From the NCBI RefSeq assembly GCF_017565765.1, contig NZ_JAGDYP010000008.1, forward strand, positions 1-64,000: a stretch of 64,000 nucleotides of DNA, written 5' to 3'. This document shows positions 15,245 to 24,853 of this stretch, piece after piece. The notes beneath the pieces were generated by a model. It searched no databases, was not told the origin of the DNA, and saw nothing but the letters and a program-made list of their open reading frames with translations. The stretch comes from Capnocytophaga bilenii (GTDB taxonomy: Bacteria > Bacteroidota > Bacteroidia > Flavobacteriales > Flavobacteriaceae). Made by a program: the position numbers and the translations under genes. Numbering within the stretch: position 1 is the stretch's first letter; each line of letters opens with the position of its first letter.

Positions 15245-16783
15245 ATGAAAGAACGTATTAACAAATTGTTGTGTCAACTCAATCAAAATTTGTTTGAAAG
15301 AGAAGAAGCTATCAAATTAGCTTTATTAGCTGCTCTATCAGGAGAAAGTATATTCTTTTTAGGGCCTCCTGGGGTTGCTAAAAGCCTTATTTCTCGTAGA
15401 ATAAAAGATATATTTAAAGATGGTAAATCATTTGAATACCTAATGAATAGGTTTAGTACTCCTGATGAAATATTCGGACCTATTGCCATATCAAAACTTA
15501 AAAACGAAGATAAATATGAGCGTAAGGTAGAAAACTATCTCCCCTCTGCCGATATAGTTTTCTTAGATGAAATATGGAAAGCAGGCCCTTCTATCCAGAA
15601 TGCATTACTAACAGTCATTAATGAAAAAAGATACCGTAATGGCGCACAAGAAATAGATATTCCTCTCAAAGGACTTATCTCTGCCTCTAATGAACTACCT
15701 GCAAAAGGAGAAGGGTTAGAAGCATTGTGGGATAGGTTTATCATCAGATGTATTGTTGAGAATATTACTGATGAAAATAATTTCAATGCTTTCCTTAAAA
15801 AAACTACTATTGATATTGCTACTACTATAGATGAAAATTTGAAGTTTAGTACAGAAGAATATAAGCAATGCCAACTTAAGATAAATACTATAGATATTCC
15901 CGATGAGGTTTTAAGAGTGATTAGTTTTATCAGATATAATATAACCGAGTATAATGAAAAAGAAGAAAATAAGGCTAAAATATATATTTCTGACCGCCGT
16001 TGGAAAAAAATAGTACAATTTCTAAAAACAGCAGCTTTTCTAAATGATAGAAAAGAAATCAATTTAGGAGATTGCTTCCTAATAGCTTATACCCTTTGGG
16101 ATGAAGTAGAACAAATAGATTTTGTAAAAGAAGCTGTTACCGTTGCTATTAAGAATCACGGTTATTCCTATAAGTTTGATATAACAGCTTTTGAAGAGCA
16201 AATAGAAAAGCTCAAGTTAGATATCAAAAATAACTCTCAAATTACTAAAAAAGTAGAATATTTTGTACCTAAGGTTTATGATATAAATAGAGATAAGTAT
16301 TATCAAATTAAAGGATTCAATTATCCTTTGATAGAAAAATCTGATTTTGATAATATAAACTCCGATGATCAGGTAATTACTTTATGTAAAAATTATTTTG
16401 GGTTTAAACAACAGTTTCGTGTTAAAAAGTCCGAAAATAAAATCTTTATAAAAGATCTATATGCTCATAATTATGAAAAATATACTGAGTATGATTTAGA
16501 AGTAGATACTAAGACAAAAGAGGTTGTAGAAACTTCTCGTCCTGATAAGAGAATTATAGCAGATTGGGATAAGACAGTACAAAACCTACTTACAGAGATA
16601 GATGAGGTGATAGATGAAATAGAAATCTATAAAAATAAGGATGAAAAAGGCTTAAAAGATAATCTTTTTGTACCCAAAGAACTTACTGCCTTAGCAGAAG
16701 AAAGTGTCAATAAAGCTCTTATAGAGTGTAAAAAAACAAAAGCTATAATCATTCAAATAAAAGAAGATTATGATAAACTCTAA
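15245..16783 (+). CDS. MoxR-type AAA+ ATPase, RavA-like
   Basis: This 512-residue AAA+ ATPase of the MoxR/RavA branch is a cytosolic chaperone-like motor working with a VWA partner. Walker A is GPPGVAKS at 40-47, Walker B IVFLDE at 104-109, sensor 1 SASNE near 146, and a conserved WDRF (162-165) supplies the arginine region. A helical lid follows (residues 200-300), then a long C-terminal part of low similarity with coiled-coil character. Length and layout fit RavA of Enterobacteria (about 500 residues). The downstream VWA gene overlaps its end by 14 bases, the usual ravA-viaA arrangement. The client in this organism is unknown. Confidence 0.8.
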   Translation: MKERINKLLCQLNQNLFEREEAIKLALLAALSGESIFFLGPPGVAKSLISRRIKDIFKDGKSFEYLMNRFSTPDEIFGPIAISKLKNEDKYERKVENYLPSADIVFLDEIWKAGPSIQNALLTVINEKRYRNGAQEIDIPLKGLISASNELPAKGEGLEALWDRFIIRCIVENITDENNFNAFLKKTTIDIATTIDENLKFSTEEYKQCQLKINTIDIPDEVLRVISFIRYNITEYNEKEENKAKIYISDRRWKKIVQFLKTAAFLNDRKEINLGDCFLIAYTLWDEVEQIDFVKEAVTVAIKNHGYSYKFDITAFEEQIEKLKLDIKNNSQITKKVEYFVPKVYDINRDKYYQIKGFNYPLIEKSDFDNINSDDQVITLCKNYFGFKQQFRVKKSENKIFIKDLYAHNYEKYTEYDLEVDTKTKEVVETSRPDKRIIADWDKTVQNLLTEIDEVIDEIEIYKNKDEKGLKDNLFVPKELTALAEESVNKALIECKKTKAIIIQIKEDYDKL

Positions 16784-18593
16784 ATCAGAAGTATTAGATA
16801 AGTTTGTTCGTTTTGGAAAAATAGCAGATAAGAATGAACGCTCCCAAATAGCCGAATGTTTGAAAAATTGGCAAGTAGTTCCTATAGAAAAATCATTTAT
16901 GGAAAGAAAATTCCAAGATTCTTTAAATAAAATTATAGCCGATGAAACTGTTAATACACTTTTAGAAAAACACCCTCACCTCAGAGATGAAATCTTTGAA
17001 AAAGCTATTGCCCTTCTCGAAAAAATAGCTACAGAAACAGAGAAAATAGAACTTCCTTCCCACAAGGAGCTGATAGAGAAAGTTAAGAAAAATGATTTTA
17101 GTGAATTGCCTAAAAATTTGATTGAAAAACAAAGAAACCTACTTGAGACTACATCAAAGGCTAGAGAAAATGCTAAAATTGAGCAATATAAATTCTTAAA
17201 AGAGGAGTTTCAAAACAAATGGGATTCTTCTATAAATTCTAATAAATTTAGAATTAGGGATAGAAAAAAAAATATTGAAAGTGCTAAAGAAGAAGACGAA
17301 CTATTTGAAAGAGTTAAAAAGCTTTCTATAAAAGACTTTCTAAAAGAAAGGAAAGTAAATACCTTTACAAACTTTTTAAAAAATACTTATAGTAAAAAAG
17401 ATTTTGATTTAACCTATTATAATAAAAAAATAAAAGAAATTGAAAATCAAGAAGTTGAAATAGATCAAACAACACAAAATATACTAAAAGAACAGCTTAT
17501 TAAAGAAATAGAACAAGAAGCGGAAATAGAAAAAGCATTAGAAGAGATAAAAGTTATAGATAAACTGAGAAAAGATTTTCTGCAGACGCTTTATGAAGAA
17601 ATTGAAAAACTTAAAGAACTTTTAGAATTATTAGCTCCTTTTGTCGAGGATACTACTGCTTTAGGGCGATTGTGGGATTTATCCAAAGGAAACTGGAAGC
17701 AAATAAACTTTAATCTTCTTCGAAAGTATGGAGAATTACTTACTCAAAAAAAAGAATTATTAGCTTTAGCAGAAGCTTTGGGCAGGTATCAGAAAGCAGA
17801 AATTGAATATAAAGAAGAAGCCTATACTAATTGGAAAATTATCCAACAATTTAAGTATAATCATTCAGGTAAATCTGAGCTCATAGGTATTACAGAAAGT
17901 GATGATCTGAATCATTTACTACCCACAGAGCTGTCATTGTTTAGCGATATAGAAACTGAAAATATCTTCTATAAAAAGTTTTCAGAAAAAAAACTACAAA
18001 GCTATCAGTTTACCAGCAGAGAGAGTTATAAACAAACAGAAGCATTTGAAGGCAAACATCAGAAAGAGGTAGAGAAAGATAAAGGGCCTTTTATATTAGC
18101 TATTGATACAAGTGGTTCTATGCATGGGAAACCTGAAGAGATTGCAAAATTAATAGCCTTTGCCATTGTCAAAATAGCTTATAGAGAAAAAAGAAAAGCC
18201 TTGTTAATTTCTTTTTCTACCTCCTATCAGTTATTCGAACTTACTGATTTTCAAAATTCACTACCCAAATTAGTGAATTTTTTACAGATGTCATTCTCTG
18301 GAGGAACTGATGTTTCTGAGGCTATAAAGGAAACTGTTCGTAGAATGGAGGAACAAGACTATAAGAATGCTGACCTTTTAGTAATTACTGATGGCATCTT
18401 TGGTAATATGAGCGCTCAATTAATTTCTCAAATACAGATGTTAAAACAGAAAGGAAATAAATTTAATACACTAATCATAGGAGCTTCTCAGAATACAAAT
18501 GCATTAAGTTTTTTTGATAATATATGGCTCTGCGATTACTATTTAGAAAACATCAATAACTTAGTAAAACAAATTAACTCCTTGTTGAAATAA
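16770..18593 (+). CDS. VWA-domain protein, ViaA-like partner of MoxR ATPase
   Basis: This 607-residue protein has a long helical, highly charged N-terminal part and a C-terminal von Willebrand A domain from about residue 440. The complete MIDAS is visible: DTSGSM at about 446-451, the SGGTD threonine loop near 511 and ITDGIF near 539, so it should bind a divalent metal. ViaA proteins have this N-helical/C-VWA layout and stimulate the RavA ATPase. The gene begins inside the last codons of the ATPase gene, implying coupled translation. It is longer than E. coli ViaA (about 480 residues) because of the helical region. Confidence 0.75.
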   Translation: MINSKSEVLDKFVRFGKIADKNERSQIAECLKNWQVVPIEKSFMERKFQDSLNKIIADETVNTLLEKHPHLRDEIFEKAIALLEKIATETEKIELPSHKELIEKVKKNDFSELPKNLIEKQRNLLETTSKARENAKIEQYKFLKEEFQNKWDSSINSNKFRIRDRKKNIESAKEEDELFERVKKLSIKDFLKERKVNTFTNFLKNTYSKKDFDLTYYNKKIKEIENQEVEIDQTTQNILKEQLIKEIEQEAEIEKALEEIKVIDKLRKDFLQTLYEEIEKLKELLELLAPFVEDTTALGRLWDLSKGNWKQINFNLLRKYGELLTQKKELLALAEALGRYQKAEIEYKEEAYTNWKIIQQFKYNHSGKSELIGITESDDLNHLLPTELSLFSDIETENIFYKKFSEKKLQSYQFTSRESYKQTEAFEGKHQKEVEKDKGPFILAIDTSGSMHGKPEEIAKLIAFAIVKIAYREKRKALLISFSTSYQLFELTDFQNSLPKLVNFLQMSFSGGTDVSEAIKETVRRMEEQDYKNADLLVITDGIFGNMSAQLISQIQMLKQKGNKFNTLIIGASQNTNALSFFDNIWLCDYYLENINNLVKQINSLLK

Positions 18594-18726
18594 TCCTATC
18601 AATATCAAACATTTGAGATGGTGTTTTGTTCCTTCCCTATTAAAAAAGATAGATGTTGTCTTTACTTTTGGATTTGCACATTTTAAAAAATAGTACTATT
18701 TTTGTGATATTAAAATAATAAGCACA

Positions 18727-18936
18727 ATGAAAAAAATAGTATTTATCATTTTAGATAAGTTTGCTAATTAGGAACTGGCTTATCTTACTGCCAATGAAGC
18801 AGTGAGCGATCATAAAGTAGTAACTGCTTTTCTATACCCTACACACCGAAGGCTTTCTCAAAGCAATACAAATGAGCTAATTGATAAATCTACTTTTAGA
18901 ATAGAATTAGCCTTTAGCAATAAAAACTCCCCGTGA
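18727..18936 (+). pseudogene. DJ-1/PfpI family fragment, copy 2
   Basis: This is the same fragment as at 13716, with the same TAG (18769-18771). Here CAA replaces the second stop, so the frame reads on into the hairpin. TATTTTTG at about 18699-18706 would be its promoter. Bases 18594-18690 hold nothing else. Confidence 0.6.
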
Positions 18937-18964
18937 GGTACGCATACCTCACGGGGAGTTTTAT
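18922..18964. terminator. ACTCCCCGTG hairpin, copy b
   Basis: The stem AAACTCCCCGTGAGGTA pairs through to TACCTCACGGGGAGTTT with a CGCA loop, an essentially perfect 17-bp stem between the convergent DJ-1 fragment and ohr copy 2. Confidence 0.75.
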
Positions 18965-18982
18965 TGTTTGTTTTACTACGAC

Positions 18983-19405
18983 TTAATTGTTACTAATTTC
19001 AAAGGTTACTTCTATATTCCCACGAGTAGAATTAGAATACGGACAAACTTGGTCGGCTTTAGCTACAAGTTCTCTGGCTTGTTCAAGGGACACGTCAGGG
19101 ATATTTACTTGCAAGGTTACTGCAAAAATAAACCCGCCATTATCCAGCTTTCCTATAGATACGTGTGCCGTTACAGAAGTCTCGCCAGTAGTTATTTTAG
19201 TTTGCTTAATAACCAAATTCAGGGCAGTATCAAAACAAGCCGCATAGCCCGCAGCAAAAATCTGCTCAGGATTAGTATAATCGTCATTAGCCCCACCTAA
19301 GGCTTTAGGAGAGCGCAGTTCAAGGCTCAACACACCATTATCGGAAGTTACTTTTCTGTTGCGACCTCCAGTAGCTGTAGCCACAGCTGTGTACAATGCT
19401 TTCAT
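18983..19405 (-). CDS. ohr: Organic hydroperoxide resistance protein Ohr, copy 2
   Basis: This 140-residue Ohr has the same catalytic Cys57 and Cys121 as copy 1. Changes are few and mild (LVAKADQ for LAAKADQ, FEISNN for FEVSNN). It lies 34 bases downstream of the aldo/keto reductase gene on the same strand, so the two are probably one transcript for detoxifying hydroperoxides and reactive carbonyls. This is likely the original location, because the complete reductase is here and only its tail accompanies copy 1. Confidence 0.9.
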   Translation of the reverse strand: MKALYTAVATATGGRNRKVTSDNGVLSLELRSPKALGGANDDYTNPEQIFAAGYAACFDTALNLVIKQTKITTGETSVTAHVSIGKLDNGGFIFAVTLQVNIPDVSLEQARELVAKADQVCPYSNSTRGNIEVTFEISNN

Positions 19406-19439
19406 AATAATTCTTTTTTACTTTGTTATTTATTGTTAC

Positions 19440-20282
19440 TTAACATTCTAATTGACATATCATCTCCACAAAATTAGGGTCTCGGTGAGAAGAAAAGAGC
19501 GTTTGCTTGGTGTCAAGAGCCGCTATTTGGCTCATATCCTCCGCTGAGAGTTGAAAATCGAATACATTAAGGTTTTGTTCCATACGCTCTTTGCGTACCG
19601 ACTTAGGAATGCAGATAATATCGCGTTGCAACAGATAGCGCAAAGCTACTTGAGCAGCACTTTTCTCATACTTTTTGCCAATAGCATTAAGAGTAGGATT
19701 GGCAAAGAAATCGTTTCTACCTTCAGCAAAAGGCCCCCACGACATCAGTTTAGTATCGTATTTTGTCATTAACTCTTGGAGGGCTTGTTGTTGGTGGAAT
19801 ACGTGTGTTTCCATTTGGTTTACAGCAGGTTTTATCTCGCAGTGGTATGCCAAATCAAGGTATCTATCAGCATAGAAGTTACTCACCCCAATAGCGCATA
19901 CTTTGCCCTCTTTATAGGCTTCTTCCATAGCGCGATAAGAGCCGTAATAGTCGCCAAAAGGCTGGTGAACGAGTAGCAAATCGATATAATCAGTTTGTAG
20001 TTTGCTCAAAGAGGTTTCGATAGAGGCTTTTGCCTTTTCGTAGCCCGCATTGCTTACCCACACTTTGGTAACGATAAAGAACTCTTTGCGATTGATACCA
20101 CTTTTCTTAATAGCGTTGCCTACGCCCTCTTCATTTTTGTAAATTTGGGCAGTGTCAATCATTCGGTAGCCTACCGAAATAGCATCGCTTACGCAACGCT
20201 CACATTCTTCGGGGTCTACTTGGAATACACCATAACCCAATAGAGGCATTTGTACTCCGTTGTTTAATTGAATATTTTTCAT
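19440..20282 (-). CDS. Aldo/keto reductase
   Basis: This 280-residue NADPH-dependent aldo/keto reductase belongs to the prokaryotic AKR5-like group (2,5-diketogluconate reductase / YvgN type). The catalytic tetrad is visible: Asp43 and Tyr48 in IDTAQIYKNEEGVG, Lys73 in IVTKVW, His106 in LLVHQP. The C-terminal NADP-binding IPKSVRKERMEQN loop is present near residue 228. Length fits the family. It is followed by ohr copy 2. The substrate is not predictable; small aldehydes are likely. Confidence 0.85.
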   Translation of the reverse strand: MKNIQLNNGVQMPLLGYGVFQVDPEECERCVSDAISVGYRMIDTAQIYKNEEGVGNAIKKSGINRKEFFIVTKVWVSNAGYEKAKASIETSLSKLQTDYIDLLLVHQPFGDYYGSYRAMEEAYKEGKVCAIGVSNFYADRYLDLAYHCEIKPAVNQMETHVFHQQQALQELMTKYDTKLMSWGPFAEGRNDFFANPTLNAIGKKYEKSAAQVALRYLLQRDIICIPKSVRKERMEQNLNVFDFQLSAEDMSQIAALDTKQTLFSSHRDPNFVEMICQLEC

Positions 20283-20404
20283 TTATAATTCTTATTTTTA
20301 GTTTATACCCTGCAAAGATAGAGAATTTTTATCAAATAATTATTACAGAGAAGAGTAGTTTTTCAAATTTTCTCCTATCTTTGTGCTTTCAAAACTTTTC
20401 TATT

Positions 20405-21037
20405 ATGACGAAGAATAAAAAGATAAATGTACAAGGAGTAGCTATTACCTTTTATGAAAGAGAGAATAATGATTATATATCACTCACTGATATAGCACGT
20501 TATAAAGAAGTAGAGCATACAGATGCTATTATACAAAATTGGTTAAGAAACCGAAATACAGTTGAATTATTAGGTTTTTGGGAGATTCTTTACAATCCTA
20601 ATTTTAAACCCCTCGAATTCGAGGGGGTTAGAAAACAAGCAGGACTTAATAGTTTCGTATTGACACCTAAACGCTGGATAGAAGCTACTAATGCTATAGG
20701 TATTGTCTCTAAGGCAGGGCGTTATGGAGGAACTTTTGCTCATAAAGATATAGCTATAGAGTTTGCCTCTTGGATTTCCATAGAATGGCGAGATACACAC
20801 CCCAATAAAGAAGGAAATATCCGCGATGAGGCAAGATCTTTCACAAGCCGACCGTTTGCTCGAACTCAACAAAACCGCTATTACCCAAATGAAAACTTTA
20901 ATAGCACACCAAGTAAAGCTTATTCGTTAGAGAATAAAACTCCCCGTGTTACTGCCTGTTCGGCTGGCAACACGGGGAGTTTTATCGTCTTATTAGCTAA
21001 TCAGTTAATTAATAGGAATATAAATCCCTGTTTTTAG
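20405..21037 (+). pseudogene. KilA-N domain protein, truncated
   Basis: From ATG 20405 (MTKNKKINVQGV) the first about 125 residues are a KilA-N DNA-binding domain: DYISLTDIARYK near 22, NWLRNRNTVELLGFWE near 49, KRWIEATNAIGIVSKAGRYG near 93, and FAHKDIAIEFASWIS near 115. After that the usual C-terminal region is missing. A matching scrap (SQADRLLELNKTAITQMK) sits in a different frame near 20835-20900. The open frame then runs through a terminator hairpin to 21037. So it has a deletion and a frameshift, and the N-terminal domain may still be made. The promoter TATCTTTG is at 20376-20383. Confidence 0.65.
20934..20983. terminator. ACTCCCCGTG hairpin, copy c
   Basis: AAAACTCCCCGTGTT and AACACGGGGAGTTTT enclose an ACTGCCTGTTCGGCTGGC loop that itself can pair. 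It lies between the convergent KilA-N gene and the AraC-type gene. Confidence 0.75.
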
Positions 21038-21855
21038 CTTTTCTTTAGGGGTACGGCGCGCATCGTTGAGGTATTTTTCAAAGAAAGGCTCTTCGCGTAG
21101 TGTGTACTGGTGGTCTATCACCCAGCGTACGGCTGTATCATACACCTGAGAAAGGTTTTCGTAACTGCCTTGATAGAAGAAAACAGCATATTTACCTCCT
21201 GCTAAGGTTTTGCAACTAACTTCTTCTTGTGGGGTGGCGGACTTGTGGATAGCCAAACATACATCAGAGCGTTGCAAAGAGCCTTCAATGATTTTCGGGT
21301 CGTCATACGATATGCATATAGATTCTATCCCTTTGGTGAAGAGTTTTTGAGCCTTAATAACAGCCCATAGTTGCTCATAAGCCTTTCCGTAGTCTAAACT
21401 TCCGTAAGCACCAGTAAGGGCTATATAAATAAGGTTTTTAGGCTCTAATATTACTGTTTTTGGGGCTTTTAGAGCCAAATCAGGATTGATGATTTCTTTT
21501 TTCATTATGTAGGTGTCTTTGTTTGTTCTATACTCAGTAGGGCTGATGCCGTATTGTTTCTTAAAGGCTTTAGAGAGCGAAGCAGGGGTTTCATAGCCTA
21601 TATTAAAGGCTATTTCTTCTATTGTCAGAGCGGTGTACCGCAGCAAGCGGGCAGTAGCTTCTAACCTAAGACGAGTGATATACCCTCCAATAGCTTCACC
21701 TTTTAGGGCTTTGAAGATACGGTGAAAATGAAAGTCTGTAAAGCCGCCTCATTAGCGAGTTTTTTTAGGTCTAAAGTCTTATCTAAATGATTGTTGATGT
21801 AAGCAACTACCTTATTGATGCGTTGAACGTAATCGTTGTAAGTAATGTTTTTCAT
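21005..21855 (-). pseudogene. AraC-GyrI transcription regulator, frameshifted
   Basis: A start at 21855 (MKNITYNDYVQRINKVVAYI) begins an AraC HTH domain. Near 21735-21752 one base appears to be missing, so that NEAAxFTDFHFHRIF-type coding moves to the next frame, which resumes as RLRLEATARLLRYTALTIEE and stays open to 21005. The second frame holds the rest of the HTH (IAFNIGYETPASLSKAFKKQ) and a C-terminal GyrI-like ligand-binding domain (about residues 55-213 of the open part). If the frameshift is real the DNA-binding domain is split. A sequencing error is possible. Confidence 0.7.
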
Positions 21856-21942
21856 ATTGAGTTACTGATTTACAAGGGCAAAGGTAAGGCAGTTTTGCTG
21901 AAAAGACTTTTCCTATCTTGCTTATTTTCAAAAATTAGCCAA

Positions 21943-21987
21943 TAAAAAAAGCTCCCCGCGTGTATGTATCACATAGGGAGTTTATTT
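21943..21987. terminator. ACTCCCCGTG hairpin, degenerate copy d
   Basis: GCTCCCCGCGTGT and ACATAGGGAGTTT form an imperfect stem downstream of the minus-strand gene at 22007. The loop GTATGT differs from the other copies. Confidence 0.5.
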
Positions 21988-22006
21988 TTGTAGCTACAGG
22001 AGCTTA

Positions 22007-23077
22007 CTATGGTAATTCTGGACCTTTCCAGCCTCTGGTTACTAAAACATATTGAAAATAATCAGTTGTATATTTACTCTCCTCAGGCGTTATCTTTCCC
22101 ATAAGGAAACTAATAGGTGATTTGAAACCAATAACATCTTGACAGTGTGCATAAGGAGAATCTTTACTGTTGAGCTTGTAAAGCACTATTGAAGGATTTT
22201 CAGAGGCTTCTTTGAAATTTCCTGCATTTGGGAAATAGAAGATAGGCCCATCACAGTTTGCCCAAGAAATCATCTCGTTAGGGCTTGTTGGCATACCCAA
22301 ACCTTTTGGGAGATACATTTCTGAATCCAAAGGACGATGCATTACAGAAATCACTGTATAATTTTTCTGTTTTAGAAGAGCAGCAAAACATTTTTTTCCA
22401 TTGTATTTTTCCTGATAGATATGTCCACTACCCAAAGAGCAATAATAGTTTCTTTTTGTATGACTTATACTATCTAACTGCTTGATAGTTAAATCAAAAT
22501 TACTCGTCATAACACTATCACGATTATGCTTAAAGGCTTCTTGTTTACCTAAAAGTCCATAAACTCGTATTTTTTGATCCTTTGGGAGTGTTTGGTTATA
22601 GTTGTAAAGTATCTTCCATTTCTCAAGGTACTCCTGCGTTTGGCGCTGCGGAATATTCTCTTTAAGATTGTTGAAGTGTTGTTTCAATAACGTTTCATCG
22701 GGAGTGTCAGCATTTAGGTATTGATTTAGAAGTTCAGCATCTTCGGTAAAAAATTCATTAAAATAATCAGTAACTCCAAACTTTTTGTTCAAGTACATCA
22801 AGAGTTGAGCGTCAAAAAGCTGTGTCTTGGTAAATCCGTGAATCTCACCAAACATAAATACGGTAGGCGTATTAACCTCTGCAAATAATGTTGTATCGGA
22901 GATAGTGCATTCTGGCGGTAATATTATGCTATTAGCTTTAAGGTAATTTACTTTTTCTTCACTAATATTACCACGTAGGAAGAACCCATAAATAAAGAAA
23001 TACGCAATGGGCAATACGGTTAAGAGTAAGAAAATAACAAGGATAGTAAGTAGTACTTTTTTTATTACTTTTTTCAT
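22007..23077 (-). CDS. Membrane-anchored ChaN/EreA-like protein
   Basis: This 356-residue protein has one N-terminal membrane segment (residues 8-33) and an outside domain. TVFMFGEIHGFTKTQL near residue 71 matches the first motif (G-E-x-H) of the ChaN/erythromycin-esterase/TraB-like fold, and YGLLGKQEAF near 172 and RNYYCSLGSGH near 210 fit later conserved loops. Members include haem-binding lipoproteins and esterases, so the reaction cannot be named. It stands alone on the minus strand with a degenerate hairpin terminator after it. Confidence 0.55.
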   Translation of the reverse strand: MKKVIKKVLLTILVIFLLLTVLPIAYFFIYGFFLRGNISEEKVNYLKANSIILPPECTISDTTLFAEVNTPTVFMFGEIHGFTKTQLFDAQLLMYLNKKFGVTDYFNEFFTEDAELLNQYLNADTPDETLLKQHFNNLKENIPQRQTQEYLEKWKILYNYNQTLPKDQKIRVYGLLGKQEAFKHNRDSVMTSNFDLTIKQLDSISHTKRNYYCSLGSGHIYQEKYNGKKCFAALLKQKNYTVISVMHRPLDSEMYLPKGLGMPTSPNEMISWANCDGPIFYFPNAGNFKEASENPSIVLYKLNSKDSPYAHCQDVIGFKSPISFLMGKITPEESKYTTDYFQYVLVTRGWKGPELP

Positions 23078-23257
23078 AACAAAACCATTTAGTTAATAAA
23101 TATAGACACACAAGAATCTAAGTAAAGAGAATCTCATTTCCTTAAATTCACAACAAAAGTACAAAATTAATTTTAATCAATAGATAAAATGAGTGTTTTT
23201 TTTGTACAGCAAAATTTAGAGGTAAGTCCGAGTGAATTTTATTTATAGCTTGCCGTG

Positions 23258-23920
23258 CTACGACCTTATTGCTTCAATAATATTATCTACTTGTAGTTTT
23301 TCAAGGATATTCTGCCGATGGCGGTTTACGGTATGTATGCTGATGTTCAATTTCTCCGATATTTCTTTGCTGAACATTCCCTCTTTAGCAAGGGCGAGTA
23401 TCTCTCTTTCGCGCGGAGTGAGCAGGGCATCGGTAGCACTTTCGATAGCAAAAGGTACAATCTCATCGGTAAGGCAGTTTTTTATCTGAAAGCGGACAGA
23501 AGTGCTTGCCGATTGTTCGGGGGCGAGGTCTATCATACCCATTCCAAGAAAATTATCGTCTTTGAATGCCAATATGCGCATTTGGTAAATCATTCGTACA
23601 TACTTCCCTCTATCTAGCACTCTCATTTCATAGATGTATTTGTAAGCTAACTTTTCTTCTTCGGGCAGGGTATCCAAAAACTCCCATACTTTTTTATCAA
23701 TTCGTCTTACCACCTCTAAATCATCGGGGTGTACTAACTTCTCAATATTGAGCTCTTGAGGTGCTTCAATATCTTCAGTTACATATTCGGTTACGTAATA
23801 GTAATGCCCAAATCTATCTGATAGAAACACCGCAAAACTCCCTGCTTTTTCTAAAAATTTTATCTGCGGAATGTATTCCTGTGCTACTTCCTCTATGCTT
23901 TTATCAGCTGTCATTTTCAA
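23258..23920 (-). CDS. LuxR-type transcription regulator with PAS-like sensor
   Basis: This is a 220-residue regulator. The N-terminal part (residues 15-140) resembles a PAS fold, with the HPDDLEVVRRI segment typical of PAS_3 domains. The C-terminal GerE/LuxR HTH is clear: LLTPREREILALAKEGMFSK, then EISEKLNISIHTVNRHRQNI (about 165-212). The gene is divergent from the CPBP protease gene, whose promoter lies in the 78-base gap. It could regulate that neighbour, which is an inference from position. Confidence 0.8.
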   Translation of the reverse strand: MKMTADKSIEEVAQEYIPQIKFLEKAGSFAVFLSDRFGHYYYVTEYVTEDIEAPQELNIEKLVHPDDLEVVRRIDKKVWEFLDTLPEEEKLAYKYIYEMRVLDRGKYVRMIYQMRILAFKDDNFLGMGMIDLAPEQSASTSVRFQIKNCLTDEIVPFAIESATDALLTPREREILALAKEGMFSKEISEKLNISIHTVNRHRQNILEKLQVDNIIEAIRS

Positions 23921-23998
23921 AATGGTTATAATTCAGTATTGTATAGTGATGCGCGCCGCCGTAATTTTGCGCCAAATTTAATCAAATATTTTTAAAAG

Positions 23999-24838
23999 AT
24001 GAAGAATCAAGCACGAACCATTAGAAATTTATGTATTTTTATTCTTATAGCTCTCAGTTGTGGCTGGATAGGCGTATGGGTAGATGCTCTTACGGGCGAA
24101 ACTACAGGTGATTTTAGCGATACTAGCAATGGTACTAGCGGAATGGGTATTTTTATCGTTGCTCCAATGCTTACTTGGCTCTTGTTGCGCGCCTTTATGG
24201 GTGATGGTTGGAGCGATGCAGGGTTGCGTCCGCTTATCAAAAAAAATCTACGTTGGTATGGGCTGGCAACCCTTATTTACCCTGCGGTGATTTCCGTTAC
24301 CCTGCTTATAGGGGAGCTTTTGGGCTGGCTAAAAGTACAAATTCGTTGGACGGACTATCTTGCGGGCTTTGGTATTTTTGTGTTAGCCGAAATTATAAAG
24401 AATTTCTTTGAAGAATCGGCGTGGCGGGGCTATCTTACGGCTCGTTTGCTCAGTTTGAAGATTAAGGATGTGTGGCTCTATCTCATCGTAGGGGTAGTAT
24501 GGTGCTCGTGGCATTGGCCTTACTTCTTTTATTTTCTAAAGCCAGAACAGCTATTTGCCGTATTCCCTTATGATAAGGTTACTTTTTGCGTAATGGCATT
24601 AGTGTGCTGCACCTCGTGGACGGTGATGTATACGGAACTTTTTCGCCTTACCAAGTCGATATGGGCTGGGGTGTGGATGCACGCTATTGAGGATACTGTC
24701 ATTAACAGTTTGATATACGATAAGCATATTCTCATTGAAACAGGTAGAGAGATACTCATTTCGCCCGTTTCAGGTATTATTCCTTGTCTGCTGTATCTCG
24801 GTGTAGGTTTATGGTTGCGCAAAATCAGAATAGCCTGA
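23999..24838 (+). CDS. CPBP family intramembrane metalloprotease
   Basis: This 279-residue integral membrane protein has about seven or eight helices. CPBP/Abi motifs are in order: FEESAWRGYL (EExxxR, about 137-146), WCSWHWPYFFYF (about 167-178) and WMHAIED (about 225-231), giving the paired Glu and His residues of the active site. The family cleaves membrane substrates or protects against bacteriocins; the substrate here is unknown. Promoter TAATTTTG at 23962-23969. A hairpin terminator follows. Confidence 0.85.
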   Translation: MKNQARTIRNLCIFILIALSCGWIGVWVDALTGETTGDFSDTSNGTSGMGIFIVAPMLTWLLLRAFMGDGWSDAGLRPLIKKNLRWYGLATLIYPAVISVTLLIGELLGWLKVQIRWTDYLAGFGIFVLAEIIKNFFEESAWRGYLTARLLSLKIKDVWLYLIVGVVWCSWHWPYFFYFLKPEQLFAVFPYDKVTFCVMALVCCTSWTVMYTELFRLTKSIWAGVWMHAIEDTVINSLIYDKHILIETGREILISPVSGIIPCLLYLGVGLWLRKIRIA

Positions 24839-24853
24839 GAGACTCAATAATAG

